This document shows, piece by piece, positions 32,139 to 39,265 of a stretch of DNA of 64,000 nt. The number at the start of each line of letters is the position of its first letter. The first letter of the stretch is position 1. The translations under genes and the position numbers were made by a program. Below the pieces are notes generated by a model. It made no database searches and was not told the DNA's origin. It worked only from the letters and a program-made list of their open reading frames with translations. The stretch covers positions 124,001 to 188,000 of the forward strand of contig NZ_QAOX01000007.1 in assembly GCF_003050935.1 (NCBI RefSeq), given 5' to 3'. The DNA comes from Luteibacter sp. OK325. GTDB taxonomy: Bacteria; Pseudomonadota; Gammaproteobacteria; Xanthomonadales; Rhodanobacteraceae.

Positions 32139-33443
32139 ATGACCGAATTCGAAGCCACCATCACCACCGACCTCAGCCACGACGGCCGTGGTGTCGCCCG
32201 CATCGACAACAAGGCCACCTTCGTCGCCGGCGCCCTGCCGGGCGAGCGCGTGGTGATCAGGTACCTCAAGCGTCACCGCAATTACGACGATGCCGAAATC
32301 GTCAGCGTGATCGACGCCTCGCCCGATCGCGTCGTGCCGAAGTGCCAGCACTTCGGCGAGTGCAGTGGCTGCTCGCTGCAACACATGGAGCCCGCCGCGC
32401 AAATCGCCGCCAAGCAGCGCGTGCTGGCCGATAATTTCGAACGAATCGGCAAGGTCACGCCGGCGTCCTGGTTGCCGCCGCTGTTTGACCAACCATGGGC
32501 GTATCGACGCAAGGGCCGGTTCTCCGTGCGCTACGTGGCGAAGAAAGAGCGCGTGCTGGTCGGTTTTCGCGAGGAATCCAACACCCGCCTCGTCGCCGAC
32601 ATCGAGCGCTGCGAGGTCATCCATCCCGCCCTCGGCCCGAAGGTCGGCCTGCTGGCCAACCTGGTCAGCAGCATGGACGCGGCACGCGATATTCCGCAGA
32701 TCGAGTTCGCCGCAGGCGACGACACCGTTGCCCTGGTCTTCCGCCATCTTTCGGCGTTGTCCAGCCGTGACCAGGAGTCCCTGGTCGCATTCGGTCGCGA
32801 GCACGGTTTCGCCATATACCTTCAGCCCGGTAACCAGAGCAGCGTGCATCCGATCTGGCCCGAGGCACCGCGATTGACCTTCGCCATTCCCGCCGACGAT
32901 GTAGAGCTTGAGTTCCTGCCGCTGGACTTCGTCCAGGTCAACGCAGGGATGAACCAGCGCATGCTTGCGCGGACGATGGAGCTGCTCGACCTGCAGCCGA
33001 CCGACCGCGTGCTCGATCTGTTCTGTGGGCTGGGCAACTTCACCCTGCCTATCGCGCGTCATGCGGCCGAAGTCGTCGGCGTGGAAGGCGAACACGGCCT
33101 GGTTGAGCGCGCCGCCGCCAACGCGGCGCGCAATGGCCTGGCCAATGCCTCGTTCCGCGTGGCCAACCTCTTCGAGGACCAGCGCTCAGCGCCCTGGGCC
33201 GCCCAGGCCTGGGACAAGATCCTGCTGGATCCGCCACGTGCCGGCGCGGACAAGGTGCTCGAGTACCTGCCGCGCAAGGGAACGCATCGGATCGTCTACG
33301 TGTCCTGTCATCCAGGCTCGCTGGCTCGCGACGCCGGTATCCTCGTCCAGAAGCACGGCTTCAAACTGGTGTCGGCGGGGGTGATGGACATGTTCCCGCA
33401 CACCGCGCACGTGGAATCCATCGCGCTGTTCGAGCGCGCCTGA
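32139..33443 (+). CDS. rlmD: 23S rRNA (uracil-1939-C5) methyltransferase RlmD
   Basis: A 434-residue SAM-dependent RNA methyltransferase. An N-terminal TRAM domain (TTDLSHDGRGVARIDNKATF) is followed by the iron-sulfur cysteines Cys69, Cys75 and Cys78 in CQHFGECSGCSLQH, with a fourth in DIERCEVIHP. The SAM-binding motif is LDLFCGLGNFTLPIARHA. The catalytic cysteine lies in IVYVSCHPGSLARD, after LLDPPRAGADKVL. Length and all motifs match RumA/RlmD. The ATG at 32139 was chosen by the TRAM alignment. Confidence 0.96.
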   Translation: MTEFEATITTDLSHDGRGVARIDNKATFVAGALPGERVVIRYLKRHRNYDDAEIVSVIDASPDRVVPKCQHFGECSGCSLQHMEPAAQIAAKQRVLADNFERIGKVTPASWLPPLFDQPWAYRRKGRFSVRYVAKKERVLVGFREESNTRLVADIERCEVIHPALGPKVGLLANLVSSMDAARDIPQIEFAAGDDTVALVFRHLSALSSRDQESLVAFGREHGFAIYLQPGNQSSVHPIWPEAPRLTFAIPADDVELEFLPLDFVQVNAGMNQRMLARTMELLDLQPTDRVLDLFCGLGNFTLPIARHAAEVVGVEGEHGLVERAAANAARNGLANASFRVANLFEDQRSAPWAAQAWDKILLDPPRAGADKVLEYLPRKGTHRIVYVSCHPGSLARDAGILVQKHGFKLVSAGVMDMFPHTAHVESIALFERA

Positions 33444-33458
33444 GCGGACGGGAGACCC

Positions 33459-33983
33459 ATGGGTATCGAGATCGAACGCAAGTTCCTGCTCGCCGGCGAC
33501 GACTGGCGCGCCATCGTGGTGCGCAGCGAGCGCATTGCCCAGGGCTATCTTTCCGGCTCGGCGGCGATCAAGGCGGGCGTGGTGAAGAGCTCGGTTCGCG
33601 TGCGGATTTCGGGTGAGCTCGCCTGGCTGAACATCAAGTCGGCCACCGTCGGCATTTCGCGCCAGGAGTTCGAATATCCCATTCCCGTAACCGACGCCGA
33701 ACGCTTGTTGTCCGACCTCTCCGACGGCGTCCTGGAGAAAGTTCGTCACCATGTCATGCTCGACGGTACACACTTCGAAATCGACGAATTCCTCGGTGCG
33801 AACGCAGGGCTCATCGTCGCCGAAGTGGAGCTGCCAGATGTCGACGCAGCGTACCCGAGGCCGGGTTGGCTCGGCCTGGAGGTGAGCGAGCAGGTGCGCT
33901 ATTTCAACGTCAATCTGATCGACCGGCCCTACGCACGCTGGTCGTCGGCCGAACGGGAAGGGAAGGAGGTCTCAGCATGCTGA
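33459..33983 (+). CDS. CYTH-domain phosphohydrolase/cyclase family protein
   Basis: A 174-residue protein with the defining EIERKFLLAGDDW motif at the N-terminus and alternating charged strands (SSVRVRISGELAWLNIKSA, RQEFEYPIPVTDAE, FEIDEFLGANAGLIVAEVEL). These form the triphosphate tunnel. The CYTH family includes thiamine triphosphatases, inorganic triphosphatases and class IV adenylate cyclases. The substrate here is not decidable, though tripolyphosphatase activity is common. It follows rlmD by 15 nt and overlaps nagZ by 7 nt. Confidence 0.9.
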   Translation: MGIEIERKFLLAGDDWRAIVVRSERIAQGYLSGSAAIKAGVVKSSVRVRISGELAWLNIKSATVGISRQEFEYPIPVTDAERLLSDLSDGVLEKVRHHVMLDGTHFEIDEFLGANAGLIVAEVELPDVDAAYPRPGWLGLEVSEQVRYFNVNLIDRPYARWSSAEREGKEVSAC

Positions 33984-34978
33984 TCATCGGTCTGTCCGGC
34001 ACCGAACTGGCTCCCCACGAGCACGGGCGCCTCACCGCGCATGGCGTCGAGGGCGTCATCCTCTTCTCGCGTAACTTCGCCTCGCGCGAACAGGTCACCG
34101 CCCTGATCGATGCGATTCGCGAGGTCGCTGGCGAGGACTTCCTCGTCTGCGTCGACCAGGAAGGTGGCCGGGTGCAGCGTTTTCGCGAAGGGTTTACCCG
34201 CCTGCCGCCGCTGGCCGCCATCGGCAAGCTTTACGACAGCGTTCCCTACGAGGCCATCCAGCGTGCCGAAGAGCACGCCTGGATCATGGCCAGCGAAATG
34301 CGCGCCGTCGGCGTCGATTTCAGCTTCGCGCCCGTGGCCGACCTGGAACGCGGCAGTGCCGCCATCGGCGATCGCGCCTTCCACGCGGATCCGGCCATCG
34401 CCGCCGAGCTGACCCAGGCTTACGTGCGCGGCATGCACCTGGGCGGCATGGCCGCCGTGCTCAAGCATTACCCCGGCCATGGCTCGGTCAAGGAAGACAC
34501 CCACGAATCCGTGGCAGTGGATCCGCGTAGCAAGAACGACATCCTCACCACCGACCTGCTGCCCTTCGTCGCCGGCATCGAAGCGCGCGCCGAGGGCGTG
34601 ATGGCCGCCCACGTGAAGTACACCGCCGTTGACGACCAGCCGGCGGGCTACTCGCACGTGTGGATCGAAGAGATCCTCCGCGGCGAACTCGGTTTTCGTG
34701 GCTGCGTGTTCGGCGACGACATCAGCATGGCTGCGGCCGGCAGCGTGGGCGGCATCGCCGCGCGTGTCGGCGCGAACCTCGATGCGGGCTGCGATCTCGT
34801 ACTCGCCTGTTTTCCCGACGTCGTTCCCGAAGCGATCGCGGCGGTCAAGGACCGCCGCCCGTCGCTCGCCGAGCGGATTACCCCGTTGCGCGGGGCGATC
34901 GGCTCGACCTGGGAAGGACTCGTCGACAATCCCCAGCGCGATCGTTTCATCGCGCGCGTGACCGCTTTGGAGCCGTAA
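33977..34978 (+). CDS. nagZ: Beta-N-acetylhexosaminidase NagZ
   Basis: A 333-residue cytoplasmic GH3 enzyme that removes GlcNAc from anhydromuropeptides during cell-wall recycling. Substrate-binding motifs are LVCVDQEGGRVQRF and AVLKHYPGHGSVKEDTHES (the catalytic His loop). The nucleophilic aspartate lies in CVFGDDISMAAA. AAGGAGGT sits 7 nt before the ATG, so this start is firm although it lies inside the end of the CYTH gene. The hpt gene follows after 7 nt. Confidence 0.96.
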   Translation: MLIIGLSGTELAPHEHGRLTAHGVEGVILFSRNFASREQVTALIDAIREVAGEDFLVCVDQEGGRVQRFREGFTRLPPLAAIGKLYDSVPYEAIQRAEEHAWIMASEMRAVGVDFSFAPVADLERGSAAIGDRAFHADPAIAAELTQAYVRGMHLGGMAAVLKHYPGHGSVKEDTHESVAVDPRSKNDILTTDLLPFVAGIEARAEGVMAAHVKYTAVDDQPAGYSHVWIEEILRGELGFRGCVFGDDISMAAAGSVGGIAARVGANLDAGCDLVLACFPDVVPEAIAAVKDRRPSLAERITPLRGAIGSTWEGLVDNPQRDRFIARVTALEP

Positions 34979-34985
34979 CCCACCC

Positions 34986-35534
34986 ATGACCGCCACCGCT
35001 TCGCTCGACTATGCGCTCGCGCACTCCGACGTCCTGTTCACCCGCGAACAGCTCGACACCGAAATCGCCCGCATGGGCCGCGAGATCGATACCGCGCTCA
35101 ATGGCGAAACACCGGTCTTCCTTACCGTGATGCACGGTGCGCTGATCTTCGCCGGCCAGCTGGCCTTCGCCATCCGCACCGATCTCGAGTTCGACTACGC
35201 GCATGCCACGCGCTACCGCGGCGAAACCAGCGGCAGCGACCTGCACTGGCTGCGCCGTCCGCAAGTGCCGTTGAAGGAGCGCACCGTTGTTCTCGTCGAC
35301 GACATCCTCGACGAAGGCCACACGTTGAAAGCCGTGCGCGATGCCTGCCTGGAGATGGGCGCGAAGCGCGTCCTCCTCGCCGTGCTCTGCACCAAGCTTC
35401 ACGACCGCCGCGCGCACGGCATCGAGGCGGACTTCAATGGCGTCGACCTGCCTGACCGCTACGTGTTTGGTTACGGCATGGACTACCACGAGCAGGCTCG
35501 CAACCTGCCGGCCATTTACGCGCTGAAGGATTGA
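34986..35534 (+). CDS. hpt: Hypoxanthine-guanine phosphoribosyltransferase
   Basis: A 182-residue type I phosphoribosyltransferase that salvages hypoxanthine and guanine to IMP and GMP. The PRPP loop is TVVLVDDILDEGHTLKAV, the pyrophosphate loop MHGALIFAGQLAF, and the base-binding end YVFGYGMDYHEQARNLP. It sits with the thioinosine phosphorylase gene 4 nt downstream; the hypoxanthine that enzyme releases is its substrate. Confidence 0.95.
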   Translation: MTATASLDYALAHSDVLFTREQLDTEIARMGREIDTALNGETPVFLTVMHGALIFAGQLAFAIRTDLEFDYAHATRYRGETSGSDLHWLRRPQVPLKERTVVLVDDILDEGHTLKAVRDACLEMGAKRVLLAVLCTKLHDRRAHGIEADFNGVDLPDRYVFGYGMDYHEQARNLPAIYALKD

Positions 35535-35538
35535 AGCC

Positions 35539-36285
35539 ATGTCGATCGATCTGGCCGTCATCGGCGGCAGTGGGCTGTATCAGTTCGAAGGGCTGGAGAA
35601 CGCCGAGCGGCACGCGGTGGAGACACCGTTCGGGCCGGCCTCGGGCGCCATCGTCACCGGCGCCTTTCGCGGCAAGCGCCTGGCTTTCCTGGCGCGTCAT
35701 GGCGAGAGCCACACGGTGCCGCCGCACCGGGTGAACTACCGGGCCAATCTCTGGGCGCTGCATTCACTGGGTGCCCGTCGCGTAGTGGCGGTCAATGCGG
35801 TGGGCGGTATCCGTGACGACATGGGGCCGCGTGCCCTGGTGGTACCGGACCAGATCATCGACTACACGCACGGCCGCTACACCAGCTTCAACGATGTCGA
35901 AGGGGCGGAGGTGCGCCACATCGACTTCAGCGAGCCGTATACCGAAAGCCTGCGCCAGGCGATCCTGGCGGCTGCCCGCGCCGAAGGCTTGCCGATCATC
36001 GACGGTGGCTGCCATGGCATCACGCAAGGGCCGCGCCTGGAGACCCGGGCCGAGATAGCGCGGATGAAGCGCGATGGCTGCGATCTGGTCGGGATGACCG
36101 GCATGCCCGAAGCGGTGCTGGCGCGCGAACTGGACCTCGAATTCGCTTGCCTTGCGCTGGTAGCGAATTACGCCGCCGGCGCGGGCGACGAAGCGGAAAT
36201 CAGCATCGAGGAAATCTTTGCGCACCTCGCGGCAGCGACGGCTAACGTGCCGCCGATCCTCGGCCGCTTGCTCGCCGGGGCCTGA
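35539..36285 (+). CDS. S-methyl-5'-thioinosine phosphorylase (MTAP/PNP family)
   Basis: A 248-residue phosphorylase of the MTAP/PNP family with the N-terminal DLAVIGGSGLYQFEGLENAE, phosphate-binding LARHGESHTVPPHRVNYRAN and substrate-binding GMTGMPEAVLARELDLEFA. Pseudomonas PA3004-type members prefer methylthioinosine formed after deamination of methylthioadenosine, and they carry this sequence style. It releases hypoxanthine and methylthioribose-1-phosphate. The pairing with hpt suits purine and methionine salvage. MTA specificity cannot be fully excluded from sequence. Confidence 0.88.
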   Translation: MSIDLAVIGGSGLYQFEGLENAERHAVETPFGPASGAIVTGAFRGKRLAFLARHGESHTVPPHRVNYRANLWALHSLGARRVVAVNAVGGIRDDMGPRALVVPDQIIDYTHGRYTSFNDVEGAEVRHIDFSEPYTESLRQAILAAARAEGLPIIDGGCHGITQGPRLETRAEIARMKRDGCDLVGMTGMPEAVLARELDLEFACLALVANYAAGAGDEAEISIEEIFAHLAAATANVPPILGRLLAGA

Positions 36286-36439
36286 TCTTCGGCGATTGAC
36301 CGGGAAAACGTCTTAGTTGCGCTTTGCCCGCAAACATGTCGATACTTCGCCTGCGCCGCGGGGGCAGGCACAGGGGATCCATGGGGAATGCCTCGCCATC
36401 GCAGGGGCGCGCTTCCAATCCATGTCCAGAGGTTTCCGC

Positions 36440-36646
36440 ATGCGTTTCGGTACGGTCAAGTGGTTCAACGACGCCAAGGGTTTCGGTTTCATCGCGCCTG
36501 AGGACGGTGGGGAGGACGTGTTCGTCCACTTTTCTGCGATCAATTCCAAGGGCTTCCGCAGCCTGCAGGAAGGCCAGCGCGTACAATTCGAAGTCACCAC
36601 GGGCCCGAAGGGCGCGCAGGCTTCGGGCGTCGAAATCGCGGCGTAA
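36440..36646 (+). CDS. Cold-shock protein (CspA family)
   Basis: A 68-residue single-stranded nucleic-acid-binding protein with both RNA motifs: [17 protein letters not shown] (RNP1) and DVFVHFSAI (RNP2). The ATG at 36440 follows AGAGG and gives the family length; an in-frame ATG at 36422 would add six residues. About 154 nt separate it from the upstream gene, room for the long structured leader that is common for csp genes. A strong terminator follows. Confidence 0.96.
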   Translation: MRFGTVKWFNDAKGFGFIAPEDGGEDVFVHFSAINSKGFRSLQEGQRVQFEVTTGPKGAQASGVEIAA

Positions 36647-36668
36647 CCGCCGCGACAGCGTTGCCATG

Positions 36669-36699
36669 AAATCCCCGTACGAGAGTGCGGGGATTTTTT
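36669..36699 (+). terminator. Rho-independent terminator of the cold-shock gene
   Basis: A stem AATCCCCG/CGGGGATT with loop TACGAGAGTG is followed by TTTTT, 23 nt after the stop codon. Confidence 0.93.
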
Positions 36700-36713
36700 A
36701 TGGCACTCGCTCT

Positions 36714-36737
36714 GTGTAGGAGCCGCTTCAGCGGCGA
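36714..36737 (+). repeat. Single REP unit
   Basis: TGTAGGAGCCGCTTCAGCGG plus CGAT, the same subtype as the unit at 4717, 15 nt after the csp terminator and about 50 nt from the MFS remnant. Confidence 0.9.
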
Positions 36738-36788
36738 TAACCAGCTCGCCTCAACCCATCGCCAGCATAGCCGGCCCCCACACAAGGC

Positions 36789-37016
36789 TCAGGCTTCCGC
36801 CAGTCCATGCCTCTGTCTTTGGCGTGCCATGCTCAAGATCGCCACGCCCGTCGCGGCTACGCCCGACACCGCTCCGACGCCCAGCGCCCAGCGAGGGCCA
36901 AGATGGTCGGCGACCCAGCCCACGATCGGCGCGCCGATCGGTGTTCCACCCAGTGCGACGCCCACGCGTAAGGCCATGACGCGTCCTCGCATGGCCGGCG
37001 CAGTAGACAGCTGCAT
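36789..37016 (-). pseudogene. Remnant of an MFS transporter (C-terminal part only)
   Basis: These 75 codons (MQLSTAPAMRGRVMALRVGV, followed by GGTPIGAPIVGWVADHLGPR) resemble the last third of a DUF894/EntS-like MFS exporter. In intact transporters this segment follows some 300 residues, which are absent here. Reading upstream in the same frame gives only CTA-CTG and then the TGA that ends the small membrane protein gene at 37023. The remnant therefore abuts that gene directly, and a deletion fusing the two is the simplest explanation. Expression of a truncated product from the internal ATG is possible but unlikely to be functional. Confidence 0.7.
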
Positions 37017-37022
37017 CAGTAG

Positions 37023-37352
37023 TCACGCAGGTGTCGACTTATCGCTGCCGTGGAAGCGTCCGAAGAGTCGCGCGCAGAGCAGGCCCATGAGCAGGATGCC
37101 CGAACCGAATGCCGTGGCGTCGCTGGTGAGCCTCCAGTCGAAGTCGCCGGCGCGGCGGACGAGCGCATACGCGACGACGAGGTTGAAGCAGCCCCAGAGA
37201 ACATTGACGGTCGACGACGAAAGGCCTTTCCCGCGTGGTTTCGCAAACGGACTCTGGAATGCTCGCCCTGCCACGCCGGTGACAAAGTGGGGGACGGCGT
37301 TGGTAAAAAAGGCACCGCCGAAAAAATAGGACACGAGATCGAGCGATTGCAT
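37023..37352 (-). CDS. Small conserved membrane protein
   Basis: A 109-residue hydrophobic protein with about three to four membrane segments (LVSYFFGGAFFTNAVPHFVTG, VNVLWGCFNLVVAYALV, AFGSGILLMGLLCARLF). The motif NAVPHFVTGVAGRAFQSPFA followed by LSSSTVNVLWG is recognisable in uncharacterised small membrane proteins found with MarR regulators and transporters. The ATG has AGGA 7 nt upstream. It is 30 nt from marR on the same strand and precedes the MFS remnant, so a marR-membrane protein-exporter operon has lost its exporter. The function is unknown. Confidence 0.7.
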   Translation of the reverse strand: MQSLDLVSYFFGGAFFTNAVPHFVTGVAGRAFQSPFAKPRGKGLSSSTVNVLWGCFNLVVAYALVRRAGDFDWRLTSDATAFGSGILLMGLLCARLFGRFHGSDKSTPA

Positions 37353-37382
37353 GCTTGTTTCCTGAAGGGACCGGTGACGGGA

Positions 37383-37835
37383 TCAGAAGTCGGTAAGTCG
37401 CTGCAGCAACTTCACGGCGGAGGCGAGTTCGTTCTGCTCCGCGGGAGAAAGCTGCGTTTGCAGGGCATGGACGAGCCAGTCTTCCTTGGCGGCGCGGCTT
37501 GCCTTGAGGGTCTTGCGAAATGCCGGTGTCAGGTTGACGAGTGATTGCCGCCCGTCCGCAGGATCGGGTCTGCCGGCGACCGCCTTCATCGCTTCCAGCG
37601 CTGCGACCGTGACACGCATGGATTGTGGGCGAATGCCTTCGGCCCGGGCCAGCGCCGACACGGTTGTCGGTCCATCGCGATCCAGCCGCAGGAGCACCGA
37701 CTTCTGCGAGGACGTGAAATCGCCGGCATGGGACTGCTCACGCAACCGCCGAACCAGTTTGCCGCCGGAGATGCGCAGTTCGGCGGCCAGCGAGGCCAGT
37801 GAGGGGGCGATGGGACTGTGGGGCGGCTTGACCAT
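37383..37835 (-). CDS. MarR-family transcriptional regulator
   Basis: A 150-residue winged-helix regulator. LAAELRISGGKLVRRLREQS opens the dimerisation helix, then FTSSQKSVLLRLDRDGPTTV, and the recognition part is SALARAEGIRPQSMRVTVAAL. The wing is AVAGRPDPADGRQSLVNLTP. Most MarR proteins repress themselves and an adjacent exporter in response to aromatic ligands. Here the exporter is a remnant, so the regulator may survive only for itself. The palindromic array at 37855-37889 lies 20 nt upstream of its start. Confidence 0.9.
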   Translation of the reverse strand: MVKPPHSPIAPSLASLAAELRISGGKLVRRLREQSHAGDFTSSQKSVLLRLDRDGPTTVSALARAEGIRPQSMRVTVAALEAMKAVAGRPDPADGRQSLVNLTPAFRKTLKASRAAKEDWLVHALQTQLSPAEQNELASAVKLLQRLTDF

Positions 37836-37854
37836 GTGCGGACGATAGCATGAA

Positions 37855-37889
37855 TACAGAAAAACTGTACAGTTAAACTGTATATACAG
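37855..37889. promoter_or_regulatory. Operator array upstream of marR
   Basis: Overlapping inverted repeats TACAG-N5-CTGTA (37855-37869) and TACAG-N5-CTGTA (37868-37882) share a TA, with centres 13 bp apart. The 12-bp perfect palindrome CTGTATATACAG occupies 37878-37889. This is typical of a multi-site MarR operator in the marR / pilV divergent region. Confidence 0.75.
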
Positions 37890-38001
37890 ATGTCCCTTAC
37901 AGGCAGTCGCGTCCGACCGGTCGTCCGGCCTGTTACCGCGCCCACGAAGGCTGCCGAAAGGCCGGGCAGCGTCGTGCGCGTCAGGGAGCGAATGTGGACG
38001 C

Positions 38002-38412
38002 ATGCCAAGTCGCGGTTCATCCCTTGTCGAATCCCTCGTTGCCATGTCGGTCTTCTCGATCGGTAGCGCGGCGACGGGAGCGTGGTTTATTCAGACCACG
38101 TTCGCGGATGCACGGGCATCCCGGTTGCTCGCCGCGACCGCGATCGCCGCCAGTCTTGAAGCGCGCATGCGTTCCAACGCCGTGGCTGTGGCCGACGGTG
38201 ACTACACGGAGGCGTCGAGTGCGGCGGGGTGTGTTCGTTCTTGCGACGGCAAAGCACTGGCCGCCGATGACCTGCGACACTTTCGGGAAGTCCTTGCGGA
38301 AGGGGTTGGGCCGGCGGCGCAAGGCGCCGTGCGTTGCAAGTCGGCAAGCAGCTGCGTCATCCGCATCACCTGGAAGGGACTTGAGGTGTTGGAATGGGCC
38401 GTCGAGCTTTGA
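38002..38412 (+). CDS. Type IV pilus minor pseudopilin, PilV-like
   Basis: A 136-residue prepilin with a class III signal: short leader MPSRG, then SSLVESLVAMSVFSIGSAAT with the conserved Glu at +5. The globular part has paired cysteines (AAGCVRSCDGK, VRCKSASSCVIRITW) as in PilV-type minor pilins. It overlaps the next pseudopilin by 19 nt. No pilus motor, PilY1 or major pilin lies nearby, so this is an isolated minor-pilin group. Confidence 0.8.
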   Translation: MPSRGSSLVESLVAMSVFSIGSAATGAWFIQTTFADARASRLLAATAIAASLEARMRSNAVAVADGDYTEASSAAGCVRSCDGKALAADDLRHFREVLAEGVGPAAQGAVRCKSASSCVIRITWKGLEVLEWAVEL

Positions 38413-38921
38413 GAATCCAGGGTTTCAGTCTGGTCGAGCTGACCGTGGGGTTGTGCGTGGCTTCCATCATCGCCGCCCTGGCGGCGATGTCGCTGGCGGC
38501 GGCCGGCATCGCCGTGGGGCGGCACCTGATAACCAGTCGTTCCGAGGACAGGGCGTGGCTTGCGCTCGCCGCCATCGTGCGTGACCTGGAAGGTGCGACG
38601 CAGTGGGGCATGTGTACCGAGGCGCGAGATTGTCCACAGAAGAAAATATCGCTGGAGTACAACGTGCCTGTCTTGCTTGCGGACCAGATCGGTTGGTTGG
38701 TGGCGGGCGAATTGCGTCGTTGTGCCAGGGACTGTCAAGCGTTTGTGGACGGCGTGGAGTCGCTCGAGGTGACCGTAGACATTCCTGCTAGCGGCGGCCT
38801 CACTCATCGCCAACCGTTCATGCAACGGCATGGGAGCACCGTGCGTGCGTTGGAGGTGACGCTGGCGATGCGGGATGGTCGGCGATTCAGCCGCGCGGTA
38901 TCGCACGGGAAAATCAAGTGA
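38394..38921 (+). CDS. Type IV pilus minor pseudopilin, PilW-like
   Basis: A 175-residue prepilin with leader MGRRALRIQG and the N-methylated helix FSLVELTVGLCVASIIAAL (Glu at +5). The body carries two cysteine pairs (MCTEARDCPQKK and RRCARDCQAF) and ends in LEVTLAMRDGRRFSRAV. The order after PilV and before a PilX-like gene is that of minor pilin operons (fimT-pilV-pilW-pilX). It overlaps the following frame through GTGA. Confidence 0.8.
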   Translation: MGRRALRIQGFSLVELTVGLCVASIIAALAAMSLAAAGIAVGRHLITSRSEDRAWLALAAIVRDLEGATQWGMCTEARDCPQKKISLEYNVPVLLADQIGWLVAGELRRCARDCQAFVDGVESLEVTVDIPASGGLTHRQPFMQRHGSTVRALEVTLAMRDGRRFSRAVSHGKIK

Positions 38922-39265
38922 CAAGCCATCCTCGCCACTCACGCCGCGGGTCGATCCTGATCCTCGTGCTTGCCGTCCTGGCGATGCTGACGATTCTTGG
39001 CGGCACCTTGTCCAGGTCCGTCTACACCCGATCACTCTCGGCGCAGGCGTCGCTCAAGGCGCAGGGGGAGGCGAAGGCCAGGGCATCGGCAGCGCGCATG
39101 CGACATGCGATGCCGGAAACCGAGTCGCGTGGTGGCAGGGCACGTACGCCGCGTGCGAACATCGCCGACGGCGCAAACGGCGCGCCGTCGATCAAGGGTA
39201 TCCATGGACCGCAGACGATTCCTGCAGGGGGCGACGATCGCTTCCGGCGTGGCGCTGACCGTTAA
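38918..39265 (+). CDS. PilX-like pilus assembly protein, apparently truncated
   Basis: A 115-residue product starting with GTG at 38918. A basic leader (HPRHSRRGS) and a hydrophobic stretch (ILILVLAVLAMLTILGGTLS) resemble PilX/GspK-type proteins, which lack the typical Glu+5. Beyond about residue 60 the sequence becomes low-complexity and Arg-rich with no recognisable PilX domain, and the frame runs 62 nt into the next gene. Either the C-terminal domain was lost or the protein is a decayed remnant. It is coupled to the PilW-like gene by a GTGA overlap. Confidence 0.5.
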   Translation: MTSHPRHSRRGSILILVLAVLAMLTILGGTLSRSVYTRSLSAQASLKAQGEAKARASAARMRHAMPETESRGGRARTPRANIADGANGAPSIKGIHGPQTIPAGGDDRFRRGADR

